From Bacillota bacterium (lineage in GTDB: Bacteria; Bacillota; Clostridia; Tissierellales; Tissierellaceae): a DNA stretch of 64,000 nt. The notes under the pieces were generated by a model. The model did not search any database. It was not told the DNA's origin and saw only the letters and a list, made by a program, of their open reading frames with translations. Of this stretch, positions 8,470-16,442 are shown in pieces (positions within the stretch are counted from its first letter, which is position 1; every line of letters begins with the position of its first letter). The stretch lies in NCBI GenBank assembly GCA_023388495.1, contig JAEWGC010000018.1:35470-99469 (forward strand), given 5' to 3'. The translations under genes and the position numbers were made by a program.

Positions 8470-10428
8470 TTAACTTCTGAAATCATCAATATTATAGCCT
8501 AGTCTTGATAACTTTCTATATATTGTTGACCTACTTATACCTAAAATTTCTGATGCAAGCTTGGCATTTCCTTTAGTATTTTTAAGAGTATTTATTATTG
8601 TTGTATATTCTTGGTTTTCAATTAGACTAATATTTTTCTTTAAATTTGTTTTACTTGTATCAATCCCCGATGTTATATATACTGGCAAATCCCTATGCTC
8701 TATCTTCTGATTTTTTGCTATTTGCACAGCTCTCTGAATAATATTCTCTAATTCCCTTATATTGCCAGGCCAGCTGTATTCCATAAATATATTTAAAACC
8801 TCATCTGAAACACCCTCAATGTTTATATTAAATATTTGATTATATCTTTCTATGAATTTTTCTACTAACTCTGGTATATCCTCCTTATGCTCCCGTAAAG
8901 ATGGAAGATTTATAGTAAATACATTTAGTCTGTAGAATAAATCCACTCTAAAGGTATTATTCTTTACCGCTTTAAATAAGTCTTTATTAGTAGCAGCAAT
9001 TATCATAATATCTATATCTTTACTATGAGAGGAACCTATTCTTGATACTTTTCTTTCTTGAATTACCCTTAGTAGAGCAGCTTGAATTGATAAAGGTAAT
9101 TCTCCTATTTCATCAAGAAAAATCGTGCCACCATCTGCTAATTCAAATTTACCAGGTTGTCCATCTTTTTTGGATCCTGTATATGAGCCTCCTTCATAAC
9201 CAAATAACTCAGATTCTGCTAGGCTCAAAGGAAGGGCTCCACAGTTTACATCTATAAATGGCTTATCTTTCCTTGGGCTGTTATTATGTATTGACTGTGC
9301 AAATAGCTCTTTTCCTGTGCCACTTTCCCCTAAAATAAGAACATTGGAATTTCCTCGTGATGCGACTTTTGCAATATCAATAGATTCCTTTATAGGCTCT
9401 GAATCTCCTATAATATCCTTAAAAGAATATAATCCAGATTTATTATTGGTATATATATTGTCAATCCTATTATCTATCTTGTTAATCATAATAACAAAAC
9501 CTGTTATCTCTAAACCACTTTTTAATTTAGTTAATGAAAGACTACAATGAATAGATTTATTTTTAATATTAATTACAGCCTTTTTATTAAAAAAATCTAT
9601 ATTTCCAGTTAAGTACTTATGAAAATCAATAAACTCTCCTAAAACTTCTGTTATATCTTTATGTAAAACTTCTTTTTCCTTGATATATAATAGATTTTCT
9701 GCTGTTTTATTCACGGATACTATATGTCCATTATTATCTATTATAATTACTCCATCAGATATAGAATCTTTTATTATATTATTGTATCCTTGAAGGAGAG
9801 TATTATTTTTATCTTGATATAATCTAATCTTATTTTCTATGGCATATGCTGTGGCAATGGCCATGCCAAGAGTATGTACAGATGCATCATCAGCAAATCC
9901 TGTTATTCCAATACATCCAATTATATCTTCATTACCATCATGAATAGGAGCAGCAGATGTAGTAAATTTGTGGAGTTGTTTATAACAATGTTCTTCACCA
10001 TATGTTAAAACAGGCTTATCTAAATATAGACAGGTCCCTAAAGCATTAGTTCCAATTCTCTCTTCTCTATAATTTATAACCTTAAACTCTGAGTTCTTAG
10101 CTAATGTTGGATGAACTAAGCTATCTATTACAAAACCCTCTTGATCTAACAAGGTTATCATAAAATTTGTATCACTAATGATTCTATATAGATCATCCAT
10201 ATATGGTCTTGTTATATCTATCAAAACATGATTTTTTTCTATAGACACTTTTCGTTCTGCTTCGTCTCCTTCACGAATATATTGATTTTCAAAATCAATC
10301 TTATTTGCTCTACTTCTTTGCCAAGATTCTCTAATTAAATCATTTACTCCTATGATTTCATCCTTTTTAAGGATAAAAAAATCATACCAAGCCTGTGCTA
10401 TAAGCTTTCTATGACTCATCTTTGCCAC
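8470..10428 (-). CDS. Sigma-54-dependent transcriptional activator, AcoR-like (GAF-PAS-AAA+-Fis)
   Basis: The 652-residue protein has a GAF-type sensor (about 60-200), a PAS domain (about 210-310, DGVIIIDNNGHIVSVNKTAENLL), an AAA+ domain (about 335-565) and a Fis-type helix-turn-helix at the end (NAKLASEILGISRSTIYRKL). Walker A is GESGTGKE and Walker B is GGTIFLDEIG. The sigma-54 contact loop reads GSYTGS rather than the usual GAFTGA; the Tyr occurs in some family members, the final Ser is unusual. The protein would bind upstream sites and open sigma-54 promoters in response to a small molecule sensed by GAF/PAS. The adjacent reductase with its -24/-12 promoter is the obvious target; the ligand may be the reductase substrate. 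Confidence 0.9.
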   Translation of the reverse strand: MAKMSHRKLIAQAWYDFFILKKDEIIGVNDLIRESWQRSRANKIDFENQYIREGDEAERKVSIEKNHVLIDITRPYMDDLYRIISDTNFMITLLDQEGFVIDSLVHPTLAKNSEFKVINYREERIGTNALGTCLYLDKPVLTYGEEHCYKQLHKFTTSAAPIHDGNEDIIGCIGITGFADDASVHTLGMAIATAYAIENKIRLYQDKNNTLLQGYNNIIKDSISDGVIIIDNNGHIVSVNKTAENLLYIKEKEVLHKDITEVLGEFIDFHKYLTGNIDFFNKKAVINIKNKSIHCSLSLTKLKSGLEITGFVIMINKIDNRIDNIYTNNKSGLYSFKDIIGDSEPIKESIDIAKVASRGNSNVLILGESGTGKELFAQSIHNNSPRKDKPFIDVNCGALPLSLAESELFGYEGGSYTGSKKDGQPGKFELADGGTIFLDEIGELPLSIQAALLRVIQERKVSRIGSSHSKDIDIMIIAATNKDLFKAVKNNTFRVDLFYRLNVFTINLPSLREHKEDIPELVEKFIERYNQIFNINIEGVSDEVLNIFMEYSWPGNIRELENIIQRAVQIAKNQKIEHRDLPVYITSGIDTSKTNLKKNISLIENQEYTTIINTLKNTKGNAKLASEILGISRSTIYRKLSRLGYNIDDFRS

Positions 10429-10556
10429 CTTCTTTATCTCTAGATATATTTCAGTAACTTTTATAGAAATTAAAAACTATTAAGTAAATTTTACTTTGAT
10501 TATAACATAAGGCATAGAAAACTACCACAAGATAGAATCTTGTATATCTCATAATT

Positions 10557-10588
10557 AAAAGCTCTAATTACTTTTAATTAGAGCTTTT
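10557..10588 (-). terminator. Rho-independent terminator of the nhaC-like gene
   Basis: A perfect 14-base-pair stem AAAAGCTCTAATTA/TAATTAGAGCTTTT with a four-base loop lies directly after the antiporter stop codon. Confidence 0.8.
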
Positions 10589-10598
10589 ATATATAATA

Positions 10599-12026
10599 TT
10601 AATTTTTAAGGCTTTCGCTTTCTAGTCCTATTACAGTATTAGGATCATCTTCTATCTTAGTTAGATTAATTCCTAAATACGCAAATAGGATTACTAATAT
10701 TGGAGTTAAATAATTAAAAACAGCATACTTCGTATATTCCGCAGTAGTTACACCTAAAATTCCAGTAAGGAAAGCACCGCATGTATTCCAAGGTATCAGT
10801 GCTGATGTAAGAGTTCCAGCACTCTCTAGAGCATTAGATAATACCTTAGGGTGAAGCCCCTTCTCTTTATACGCATTGGCATACATTCTTCCTGGTACTA
10901 CGATTGAAATGTATTGCTCTGGCATCGTTGCATTACTAAATATACAAGTAATTATTGTAGTAGCAACTAAAGAACCTACACGTTTCACTCTCTTTAACAC
11001 AGCTCCTACTATAACTTCAAGTTGACCTGTCTTTTCCATTATACCACCAAACATCATGGCTATAATTGTAAGTGAAATAGAGAACATCATATTCACAAGG
11101 CCACCTGCTGTTAATAATTCATCTATCATCTCAATACCTGTTTGGGATGTAAATCCACTATATGCAGCAGTTAATAAATCTCCCAAATCTGCACCTTGCA
11201 TAACTACTCCAAATACTCCACCTAATATTATACCAATTGTAATCCCTGGTATAGCAGGCATCTTAAAGGCAATAGATACTATTACAGCTAAAGGCGGTAA
11301 TAATAACAATGGTGATATATTAAATGAAGCGGAAATTCCTTCTCTAATAGTATTTATAGCTGATACATCAACATTTTCTCCACCATATTTAAATCCCATA
11401 ATTAAGAAAAACACCAATGTAATTCCATATGAAGTAAATGTACTTGGAACCATATTTTTAACATGTGTAAATACGTCAGTCCCAGATACTGCTGGTGCTA
11501 AGTTTGTTGTATCTGATAGAGGAGACATTTTATCTCCCAAATAAGCTCCTGAAATAATTGCTCCTGCAGCTAATGGAGCTGGTATACCTAGTCCTTTTGC
11601 AATTCCTATTAATGCAATACCAATAGTTCCTGCTGTGCCCCAGCTAGTACCTGTAGCTAAGGATGTAATTGAGCATATTATGACAGTAGCTACTAAGAAA
11701 ATTCCAGGTTTTAGAATTCCTAGTCCATAATAAATCATACTTGGAACAACACCGGATAATAACCATAAACCAATAAGAACACCAATGATTGCTAAAATAA
11801 TTATGGCTTGTAGTGCTTGATAAATACCATCAAACATAGCCTTTTCAATTTCATTCCAGCTAAATCCAATTTTAATTGCTATAAGTGCGGCAAATAATGT
11901 ACCTACTAGCATTGGAATATGCGGCTTAGCTTCATATCTTGAGATACTAACCCCCATGACAATAATTAAAAATGCAAAAGATAACAATGCCTCCCAAAGA
12001 TATGGTTTACGGGCTGTTTTTTTCAC
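10599..12026 (-). CDS. nhaC: NhaC-family Na+/H+ antiporter
   Basis: The 475-residue, strongly hydrophobic protein has about 11-13 membrane segments and NhaC landmarks such as GTSWGTAGTIGIAL, GAYLGDKMSPLSDTTNLAPA, MMFGGIMEKTGQ and PWNTCGAFLTG. The family exchanges sodium for protons; some members (MleN type) exchange organic acids together with ions. The gene lies upstream of the sigma-54 activator and the exported reductase, so transport of a related acid is possible but unproven. It has its own sigma-A promoter and terminator, so it is a separate unit. A GGAGGAG ribosome site precedes the ATG. Confidence 0.87.
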   Translation of the reverse strand: MKKTARKPYLWEALLSFAFLIIVMGVSISRYEAKPHIPMLVGTLFAALIAIKIGFSWNEIEKAMFDGIYQALQAIIILAIIGVLIGLWLLSGVVPSMIYYGLGILKPGIFLVATVIICSITSLATGTSWGTAGTIGIALIGIAKGLGIPAPLAAGAIISGAYLGDKMSPLSDTTNLAPAVSGTDVFTHVKNMVPSTFTSYGITLVFFLIMGFKYGGENVDVSAINTIREGISASFNISPLLLLPPLAVIVSIAFKMPAIPGITIGIILGGVFGVVMQGADLGDLLTAAYSGFTSQTGIEMIDELLTAGGLVNMMFSISLTIIAMMFGGIMEKTGQLEVIVGAVLKRVKRVGSLVATTIITCIFSNATMPEQYISIVVPGRMYANAYKEKGLHPKVLSNALESAGTLTSALIPWNTCGAFLTGILGVTTAEYTKYAVFNYLTPILVILFAYLGINLTKIEDDPNTVIGLESESLKN

Positions 12027-12069
12027 TGATTTAACTCCTCCTTGTGCAATAATGTTTTTGAATTTTTTA

Positions 12070-12098
12070 ATTATATTATAAATTTATATCCATGTCAA
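12070..12098 (-). promoter_or_regulatory. Sigma-A promoter of the nhaC-like gene
   Basis: The minus strand has a consensus TTGACA (12093-12098) and TATAAT (12070-12075) spaced by exactly 17 bases, about 45 bases upstream of the start codon. Confidence 0.8.
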
Positions 12099-12211
12099 TA
12101 GTTTAAAAGGTGTTGCGAAAGCCTCTATTTCACTATGTTATGTCATTGTTTTAACAAATAGTATAAAAGTAGTAATATAAGGTAAAATATATATAGGTGG
12201 TGAGTTTTTTG

Positions 12212-12523
12212 TTGAGAGTCCAAAGATATGTTAATGATATTCAAAAGATAATAAATAAGACTGAAATATATGGTAGAGAATTAGGTATAGTAGGTAAATA
12301 TTTGAAAATCAATATTACAAGCAATATTAGAAACTATCTAGATATGATACAGGATAGAAGAGAATTTAGCCGTGAAGAATTAATCATAATAATAAAGGAA
12401 TTTAGGGAGTACTTAGATTATAGTTTACTAGATGAATATTGTGATGATGTAGACTCACTATTAAATATGAGGAATGACATTGATGATAACATTAAAAGCA
12501 TTCAAGATGATAATTGGACTTGA
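12212..12523 (+). CDS. Small hypothetical protein, mainly helical
   Basis: About 103 residues, rich in charged residues and probably all helix; I do not recognise a family. The open frame starts further upstream (GTG at 12197), but the only good ribosome site is AGGTGGTGAG at 12195-12204, which favours a TTG start at 12212 or 12209. It is one of the few plus-strand genes here and converges on the alcohol dehydrogenase gene, sharing a symmetric terminator. Start choice is uncertain. Confidence 0.55.
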   Translation: MRVQRYVNDIQKIINKTEIYGRELGIVGKYLKINITSNIRNYLDMIQDRREFSREELIIIIKEFREYLDYSLLDEYCDDVDSLLNMRNDIDDNIKSIQDDNWT

Positions 12524-12546
12524 AGCTCTAGGACTATTTAAATAAT

Positions 12547-12579
12547 AAAACTCTAATGATTAATTACCATTAGAGTTTT
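12547..12579. terminator. Bidirectional terminator between convergent genes
   Basis: The stem AAAACTCTAATG/CATTAGAGTTTT with a nine-base loop lies between the stop codons of the small plus-strand gene and the minus-strand alcohol dehydrogenase gene. It has A and T tracts suitable for both directions. Confidence 0.75.
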
Positions 12580-12587
12580 ATTATCTT

Positions 12588-13628
12588 CTATATAATTACC
12601 ACTGGTTTAACTAAATCAAAAGGTTTTGCTTTCATCATTTCGAGAGCTTCCTCGATTTTTTCAAATCCATACAATACATGAGTAACTATTTTCCCCGGAT
12701 CAAGTTTTCCATGCTTCACCAGCTCAATTTGTCTTTCCATAGATTCTCTACCTCCAGGAGTTAGTCTACTGCTAATATTAGTATTTTCTGTAGGAACTTG
12801 CCACTCAATTTTAGGAATAAAAAATGATTCTCCGCTACCAAAATGATTTACATTACCTATACATCCACCTGGCTTAACAATTTTCACTGCATCAGTAATT
12901 GTCTCTGAGTCTGTTCCTGCTACTAATACCTTATCTACTCCTGCACCATTTGTCATTTTGAGAATCTGTTCTGCTATTGATTCATCATTATATTTAATAA
13001 TATCAGTTGCACCATAAAATTTAGCTCTATTGATTAAATTGTCACTATATCCTACTACAATAATCCTTTCAGCACCTTTTAAATGTGCTCCTGCAACTGC
13101 CATTAAGCCTACAGATGCAACACCTAAAACAGCAACTACATCTCCACATTCTACTCCTGCTAGTTCCACAGAGTGAAATCCTGTAGCTACTGTATCCGTT
13201 AACATAAGAGCTGTCTCTAAGGAAATTTCATCTGGAAGTAATGCAACATTCATATCTACATCGTTTACATGAAAATATTCTGAGAAAACACCATCTTTTA
13301 TGTTTGAATACTTTCTACCAAATATCTGTGGATATTTATCCTGTATATCTATATTGCTACGTTCATAAGTTATAGCTGGCACTATTACCCTATCCCCTGA
13401 TTTAAAATCTTTAACCTTATTCCCTACCTCTACAATTTCCCCTATAGCTTCATGGCCTAAAATCAAATTATGCTTATCACCCAAAGTTCCTCTATAAACT
13501 GTATGAATATCTGATATACATGGAGCTAAAGCTAGAGGCCTAAGTATGGCATCATAAGGTCCTGCCACTGGCTTTTCTTTCTCGATCCATCCTACATTAT
13601 TCAACCCAAGCATTGCAAAACCCTTCAT
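12588..13628 (-). CDS. adh: Zinc-dependent secondary alcohol dehydrogenase
   Basis: The 346-residue protein resembles the secondary alcohol dehydrogenases of Thermoanaerobacter and Clostridium beijerinckii, starting MKGFAMLGLNNVGWIEKEKP. Catalytic zinc ligands are Cys37 (APCISD), His59 (LGHEAIGE) and the Asp in MLTDTVATGF. The Rossmann motif is VLGVASVGLMAV. Where the known NADPH enzymes have GSRP contacting the 2'-phosphate, this protein has GYSD, so NAD use is possible. The enzyme would interconvert ketones or aldehydes and secondary alcohols. It is transcribed from a sigma-54 promoter and lies divergent from a sigma-54 activator gene, suggesting substrate-induced control. Confidence 0.88.
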   Translation of the reverse strand: MKGFAMLGLNNVGWIEKEKPVAGPYDAILRPLALAPCISDIHTVYRGTLGDKHNLILGHEAIGEIVEVGNKVKDFKSGDRVIVPAITYERSNIDIQDKYPQIFGRKYSNIKDGVFSEYFHVNDVDMNVALLPDEISLETALMLTDTVATGFHSVELAGVECGDVVAVLGVASVGLMAVAGAHLKGAERIIVVGYSDNLINRAKFYGATDIIKYNDESIAEQILKMTNGAGVDKVLVAGTDSETITDAVKIVKPGGCIGNVNHFGSGESFFIPKIEWQVPTENTNISSRLTPGGRESMERQIELVKHGKLDPGKIVTHVLYGFEKIEEALEMMKAKPFDLVKPVVII

Positions 13629-13690
13629 AAATATTCCCCCTGTATTTTTAATAACATTTATACCTTTTTAGATTTTAATTATAATTAAAT

Positions 13691-13709
13691 ATTGCAATTA
13701 CTATGCCAA
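13691..13709 (-). promoter_or_regulatory. Sigma-54 (-24/-12) promoter of the alcohol dehydrogenase gene
   Basis: The minus strand reads TTGGCAT-AGTAA-TTGCAAT, matching the -24 GG and -12 GC elements with correct spacing. It lies about 65 bases before the start codon and next to a divergent sigma-54 activator gene. Confidence 0.85.
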
Positions 13710-13752
13710 TTATTAATCTTTATTTTCTACCTTCATCTTCTTAAAGCTAAAC

Positions 13753-13766
13753 ATTGGAATTCCAAT
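13753..13766. promoter_or_regulatory. Palindrome, candidate activator binding site
   Basis: The perfect 14-base palindrome ATTGGAATTCCAAT lies about 45-60 bases upstream of the -24 element of the alcohol dehydrogenase promoter, in the position of an enhancer site. Function is inferred from location only. Confidence 0.45.
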
Positions 13767-13882
13767 ATCTTATTAGTTTTAAGTTCTATAATAAATATTT
13801 TTTCCATATTTAAGGTATTTATCTCCAAGTTTTATCCATTTTAAACCTATTCATAAACATTATATTTCGTGTATTTTATTTC

Positions 13883-13911
13883 TTGACCGTGAACTTTTTT
13901 TCACTTATTAT
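13883..13911 (+). promoter_or_regulatory. Sigma-A promoter of the sensor-less sigma-54 activator
   Basis: TTGACC (13883-13888) and TATTAT (13906-13911) are spaced by 17 bases, about 33 bases before the ATG. The spacer contains a small inverted repeat GTGAA/TTCAC that could be an operator. Confidence 0.7.
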
Positions 13912-13943
13912 ATATCTAATGATGTTTTTAGGAGATGAAATAA

Positions 13944-14957
13944 ATGAGTCAATCCTTTTATAAGGAAAATATGATGTTGAATGATAGGGATTATATGCAC
14001 CAAAAATTCTTTTTAAATACCAAAAGTCCCGCCTTTGCTGAAAGTTTAAGATACTGTGAGAAAGTAGCTAATTCTAATTCAAATGTTTTACTAATAGGTG
14101 AATCAGGAACAGGAAAAGAGGTGGCTGCAAAGTACATTCATTCCTGTAGCCAAAGAGCCTCAAATAAACTTATTACAGTAAATTGTAGCGCATTTACTGA
14201 TACTCTTTTGGAATCTGAACTTTTTGGGTATGAGCAAGGTTCCTTTACAGGAGCCTTAAAATCTAAAAAAGGAAAATTTGAATTAGCTCATAACGGTACT
14301 TTGTTTTTAGATGAGATTGGAGATACTAGTCTGCTTACCCAAGTAAAGCTTCTTAGGGTTATTGAAACTAAAAAATTTGAAAGAATTGGCTCAAATACTC
14401 CTATGTTAATAGATTTTAGACTTATTTGTGCCACTAATAGGGATATTGAAGAAGATATCTTAAAGGATACCTTTAGAGAGGATTTCTTCTATAGGATTAG
14501 TACCATTGCTATTAAGATCCCACCACTTCGTGAACGTAAAGAAGACCTTAGTGATATGATAGACTTTTTTCTAAAACAATCCTGTATTGAAAATAGGCGT
14601 GAAATTACTTATATTGAACCTGAAGTTAATGAATTTCTATATAATTACGATTACCCAGGAAATATTCGAGAGCTGAAGAATACTATAGATAGGCTCGTTG
14701 TATTATCCGAAAATGGCATTATTAAGAAAGATGATCTTCCTATTTTATATGATATCGGTAAACAAAAATCTAGTTTAACTAATGAAGAGTTTAATTCTAT
14801 TATGCCTTTAAAAGATTTTAGAAAAAACACGGAGTCTAAATACCTACAATGGGTTCTAGATGAAACAGGGGGAAATGTCGCTGAAGCTGCTCGAAGGCTT
14901 GATATTAGTTCAAGGCAACTTTTTAATAAAATAAACGAATATAGGTTAAAGAGATAA
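13944..14957 (+). CDS. Sigma-54-dependent activator without an N-terminal sensor domain
   Basis: The 337-residue protein begins its AAA+ domain almost at once: only about 25 residues precede it. Visible are Walker A GESGTGKE near residue 53, the sigma-54 contact loop GSFTGA, Walker B GTLFLDEIG, the R-finger region FREDFFYRI and a Fis-type HTH at the end (NVAEAARRLDISSRQLFNKI). Typical activators are 450-650 residues with a regulatory domain in front. Being divergent from the sigma-54-controlled alcohol dehydrogenase gene, it is its likely activator. Lacking a sensor, it may be constitutively active, controlled by its own expression, or held by a partner protein, as with PspF or HrpR/S. Confidence 0.88.
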   Translation: MSQSFYKENMMLNDRDYMHQKFFLNTKSPAFAESLRYCEKVANSNSNVLLIGESGTGKEVAAKYIHSCSQRASNKLITVNCSAFTDTLLESELFGYEQGSFTGALKSKKGKFELAHNGTLFLDEIGDTSLLTQVKLLRVIETKKFERIGSNTPMLIDFRLICATNRDIEEDILKDTFREDFFYRISTIAIKIPPLRERKEDLSDMIDFFLKQSCIENRREITYIEPEVNEFLYNYDYPGNIRELKNTIDRLVVLSENGIIKKDDLPILYDIGKQKSSLTNEEFNSIMPLKDFRKNTESKYLQWVLDETGGNVAEAARRLDISSRQLFNKINEYRLKR

Positions 14958-14964
14958 GCATAAA

Positions 14965-15010
14965 ATGATAGGACCTTGATTAGCACTATGACTAATCAAG
15001 GTCCTATCAT
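14965..15010 (+). terminator. Strong rho-independent terminator
   Basis: A perfect 19-base-pair stem begins ATGATAGGACC and closes GGTCCTATCAT around an eight-base loop, followed by TTATTTTTC. It follows the activator stop codon by seven bases. Confidence 0.85.
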
Positions 15011-15028
15011 TTATTTTTCTAGGACAAT

Positions 15029-15157
15029 CTATCTTCCTAAACTTCTTATATTTTCTACTGGATACTTTTCTGTTATTTTTCTACTAGGTAAATAATACAT
15101 AAACACTGTTACTATAAATAATATCACGCTTATAAGAACATGAATTAGCCATGGAAG
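15029..15157 (-). pseudogene. C-terminal remnant of a membrane protein gene
   Basis: The minus strand keeps an open frame of about 42 codons without a start. It encodes one hydrophobic segment (LIHVLISVILFIVTVFMYY) followed by a polar tail, LPSRKITEKYPVENIRSLGR. This looks like the final transmembrane helix and tail of a lost membrane protein. The rest of the gene is absent; the strong terminator of the neighbouring activator abuts its stop codon. The family cannot be named. Confidence 0.35.
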
Positions 15158-15260
15158 TCAGGAGCATTAATCATAACAATTAATTCATTGACACTTAACT
15201 CACACCCTATCGCACAAATCATATAATATATAGAGAAAACAATTGAAAGGAAAGATAAAT

Positions 15261-15800
15261 ATGAATAACGATTATAACCAATATCCATGCCCTTACAACA
15301 ATAATAATCCAAATGATATGTATAATTCTAACAGTCCTTGTTGGAATAACCCACTACATCATAACTCAGACCATTGTGGAAAATGCATTAATTTAAGGGA
15401 TTATGGCCCAGAGCCTTATGTAGTTAATATTGAAGAAGCTACTAACCAAAATTATAACTTTAGACTAGCCTTATGGACAGGAACTTATCTACAGCTTACA
15501 TTAATGAATATCAATGCTGGAGAAGACATAGGTTTAGAAATGCATCCAGATGTTGATCAATTTATACGCATCGAGGAAGGAGAAGGCTTTGTTATGATGG
15601 GGGACTGTAGAGATATGTTATGGTTCCAAAGAAAGGTTTATCCTGGATATGTAATATTGATACCTGCTGGTAAATGGCATAACCTAATCAATACTGGCTG
15701 TACTCCACTTAAATTATATTCTATCTACGCACCACCTGAACATCCACGTGGTACAGTTCATAGAACTAAAGAAGATGCTGAACATCACCATATGTATTAA
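15261..15800 (+). CDS. Cupin-domain protein with Asn/Pro/Tyr-rich N-terminal tail
   Basis: The 179-residue protein has a single cupin barrel from about residue 60. The metal-binding motif is seen as EMHPDVDQFIRIEEGEG and, in the second half, PAGKWHNLINTG, giving His, Gln/Glu and His ligands. The first 45 residues are low complexity (NNDYNQYPCPYNNNNPN with several Cys and His) and the C-terminus is EHHHMY. Such cupins are often annotated as mannose-6-phosphate isomerase-like, but the reaction is unknown. The tail composition recalls spore-coat or surface proteins, which is only a suggestion. The ATG at 15261 is chosen for the GAAAGGAAAG ribosome site. Confidence 0.78.
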   Translation: MNNDYNQYPCPYNNNNPNDMYNSNSPCWNNPLHHNSDHCGKCINLRDYGPEPYVVNIEEATNQNYNFRLALWTGTYLQLTLMNINAGEDIGLEMHPDVDQFIRIEEGEGFVMMGDCRDMLWFQRKVYPGYVILIPAGKWHNLINTGCTPLKLYSIYAPPEHPRGTVHRTKEDAEHHHMY

Positions 15801-15845
15801 CTCTTCCTATTTACAGACCAATATCTTATGAATATTGAAAGATTT

Positions 15846-15875
15846 AAACCACTCTAATTTTTCAGAGTGGTTTTT
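15846..15875 (+). terminator. Terminator between convergent cupin and four-helix genes
   Basis: The stem AAACCACTCT/AGAGTGGTTT with a ten-base loop is followed by TTTAG on the plus strand. It can serve the cupin gene and possibly the convergent minus-strand gene. Confidence 0.75.
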
Positions 15876-15884
15876 AGTCATAAA

Positions 15885-16313
15885 TCATAAAAAATTCTTT
15901 AATTGCTGAACATTATTTTCCTCAAACTTCAATAACCTTTTCATTAAATCTAAAATATCAGCTTCTGCACCTTGATATTCCTTAATTTTCTTTACTGCAT
16001 CTATTATCCCCATATTACTTCCAATTATTAGCATCTCGGAAATATGAGAAGAGGTTTTATCCATCATAGTTTGCATATTAATCATAAGATAAGTTTTAAC
16101 CTTATTAAAAGTACTAATTCCTTTTTCATCATAACCATTTTTATTTAGCAATGATTTAGCTGTATTGTGAATTTCCTGATATTCACTTAACTGAGATTTT
16201 AAATGTTGTTTAAATTCCTCATCTTCAGCAATTTCTATTAATTGACTTATTGTATCCACTCCCATTTGAGAATTCTGATAGATGAAATTCAAAAGTTCTG
16301 TATTTCCATTCAA
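15885..16313 (-). CDS. Hypothetical protein, probable four-helix bundle (ferritin-like fold)
   Basis: The 142-residue product is predicted from its residue pattern to be long amphipathic helices (ELLNFIYQNSQMGVDTISQLIEIAEDEEF; HISEMLIIGSNMGIIDAVKKI). This is the layout of small ferritin-like proteins of unknown role found in clostridia. A clear E..H di-iron motif is not evident, so metal binding is doubtful. It is monocistronic and has a GGAGTGTGATG ribosome site. I cannot assign a function. Confidence 0.65.
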   Translation of the reverse strand: MNGNTELLNFIYQNSQMGVDTISQLIEIAEDEEFKQHLKSQLSEYQEIHNTAKSLLNKNGYDEKGISTFNKVKTYLMINMQTMMDKTSSHISEMLIIGSNMGIIDAVKKIKEYQGAEADILDLMKRLLKFEENNVQQLKNFL

Positions 16314-16442
16314 TTTACATCACACTCCTCTCACATTAGTATGCAACTATTTATTTTAAGTATTCATAACTTTATAATGTGAGCTTTTATAATCAAAATT
16401 TTTAAATGGCAATTTATTTTATATACATGTTTATATATAAAA

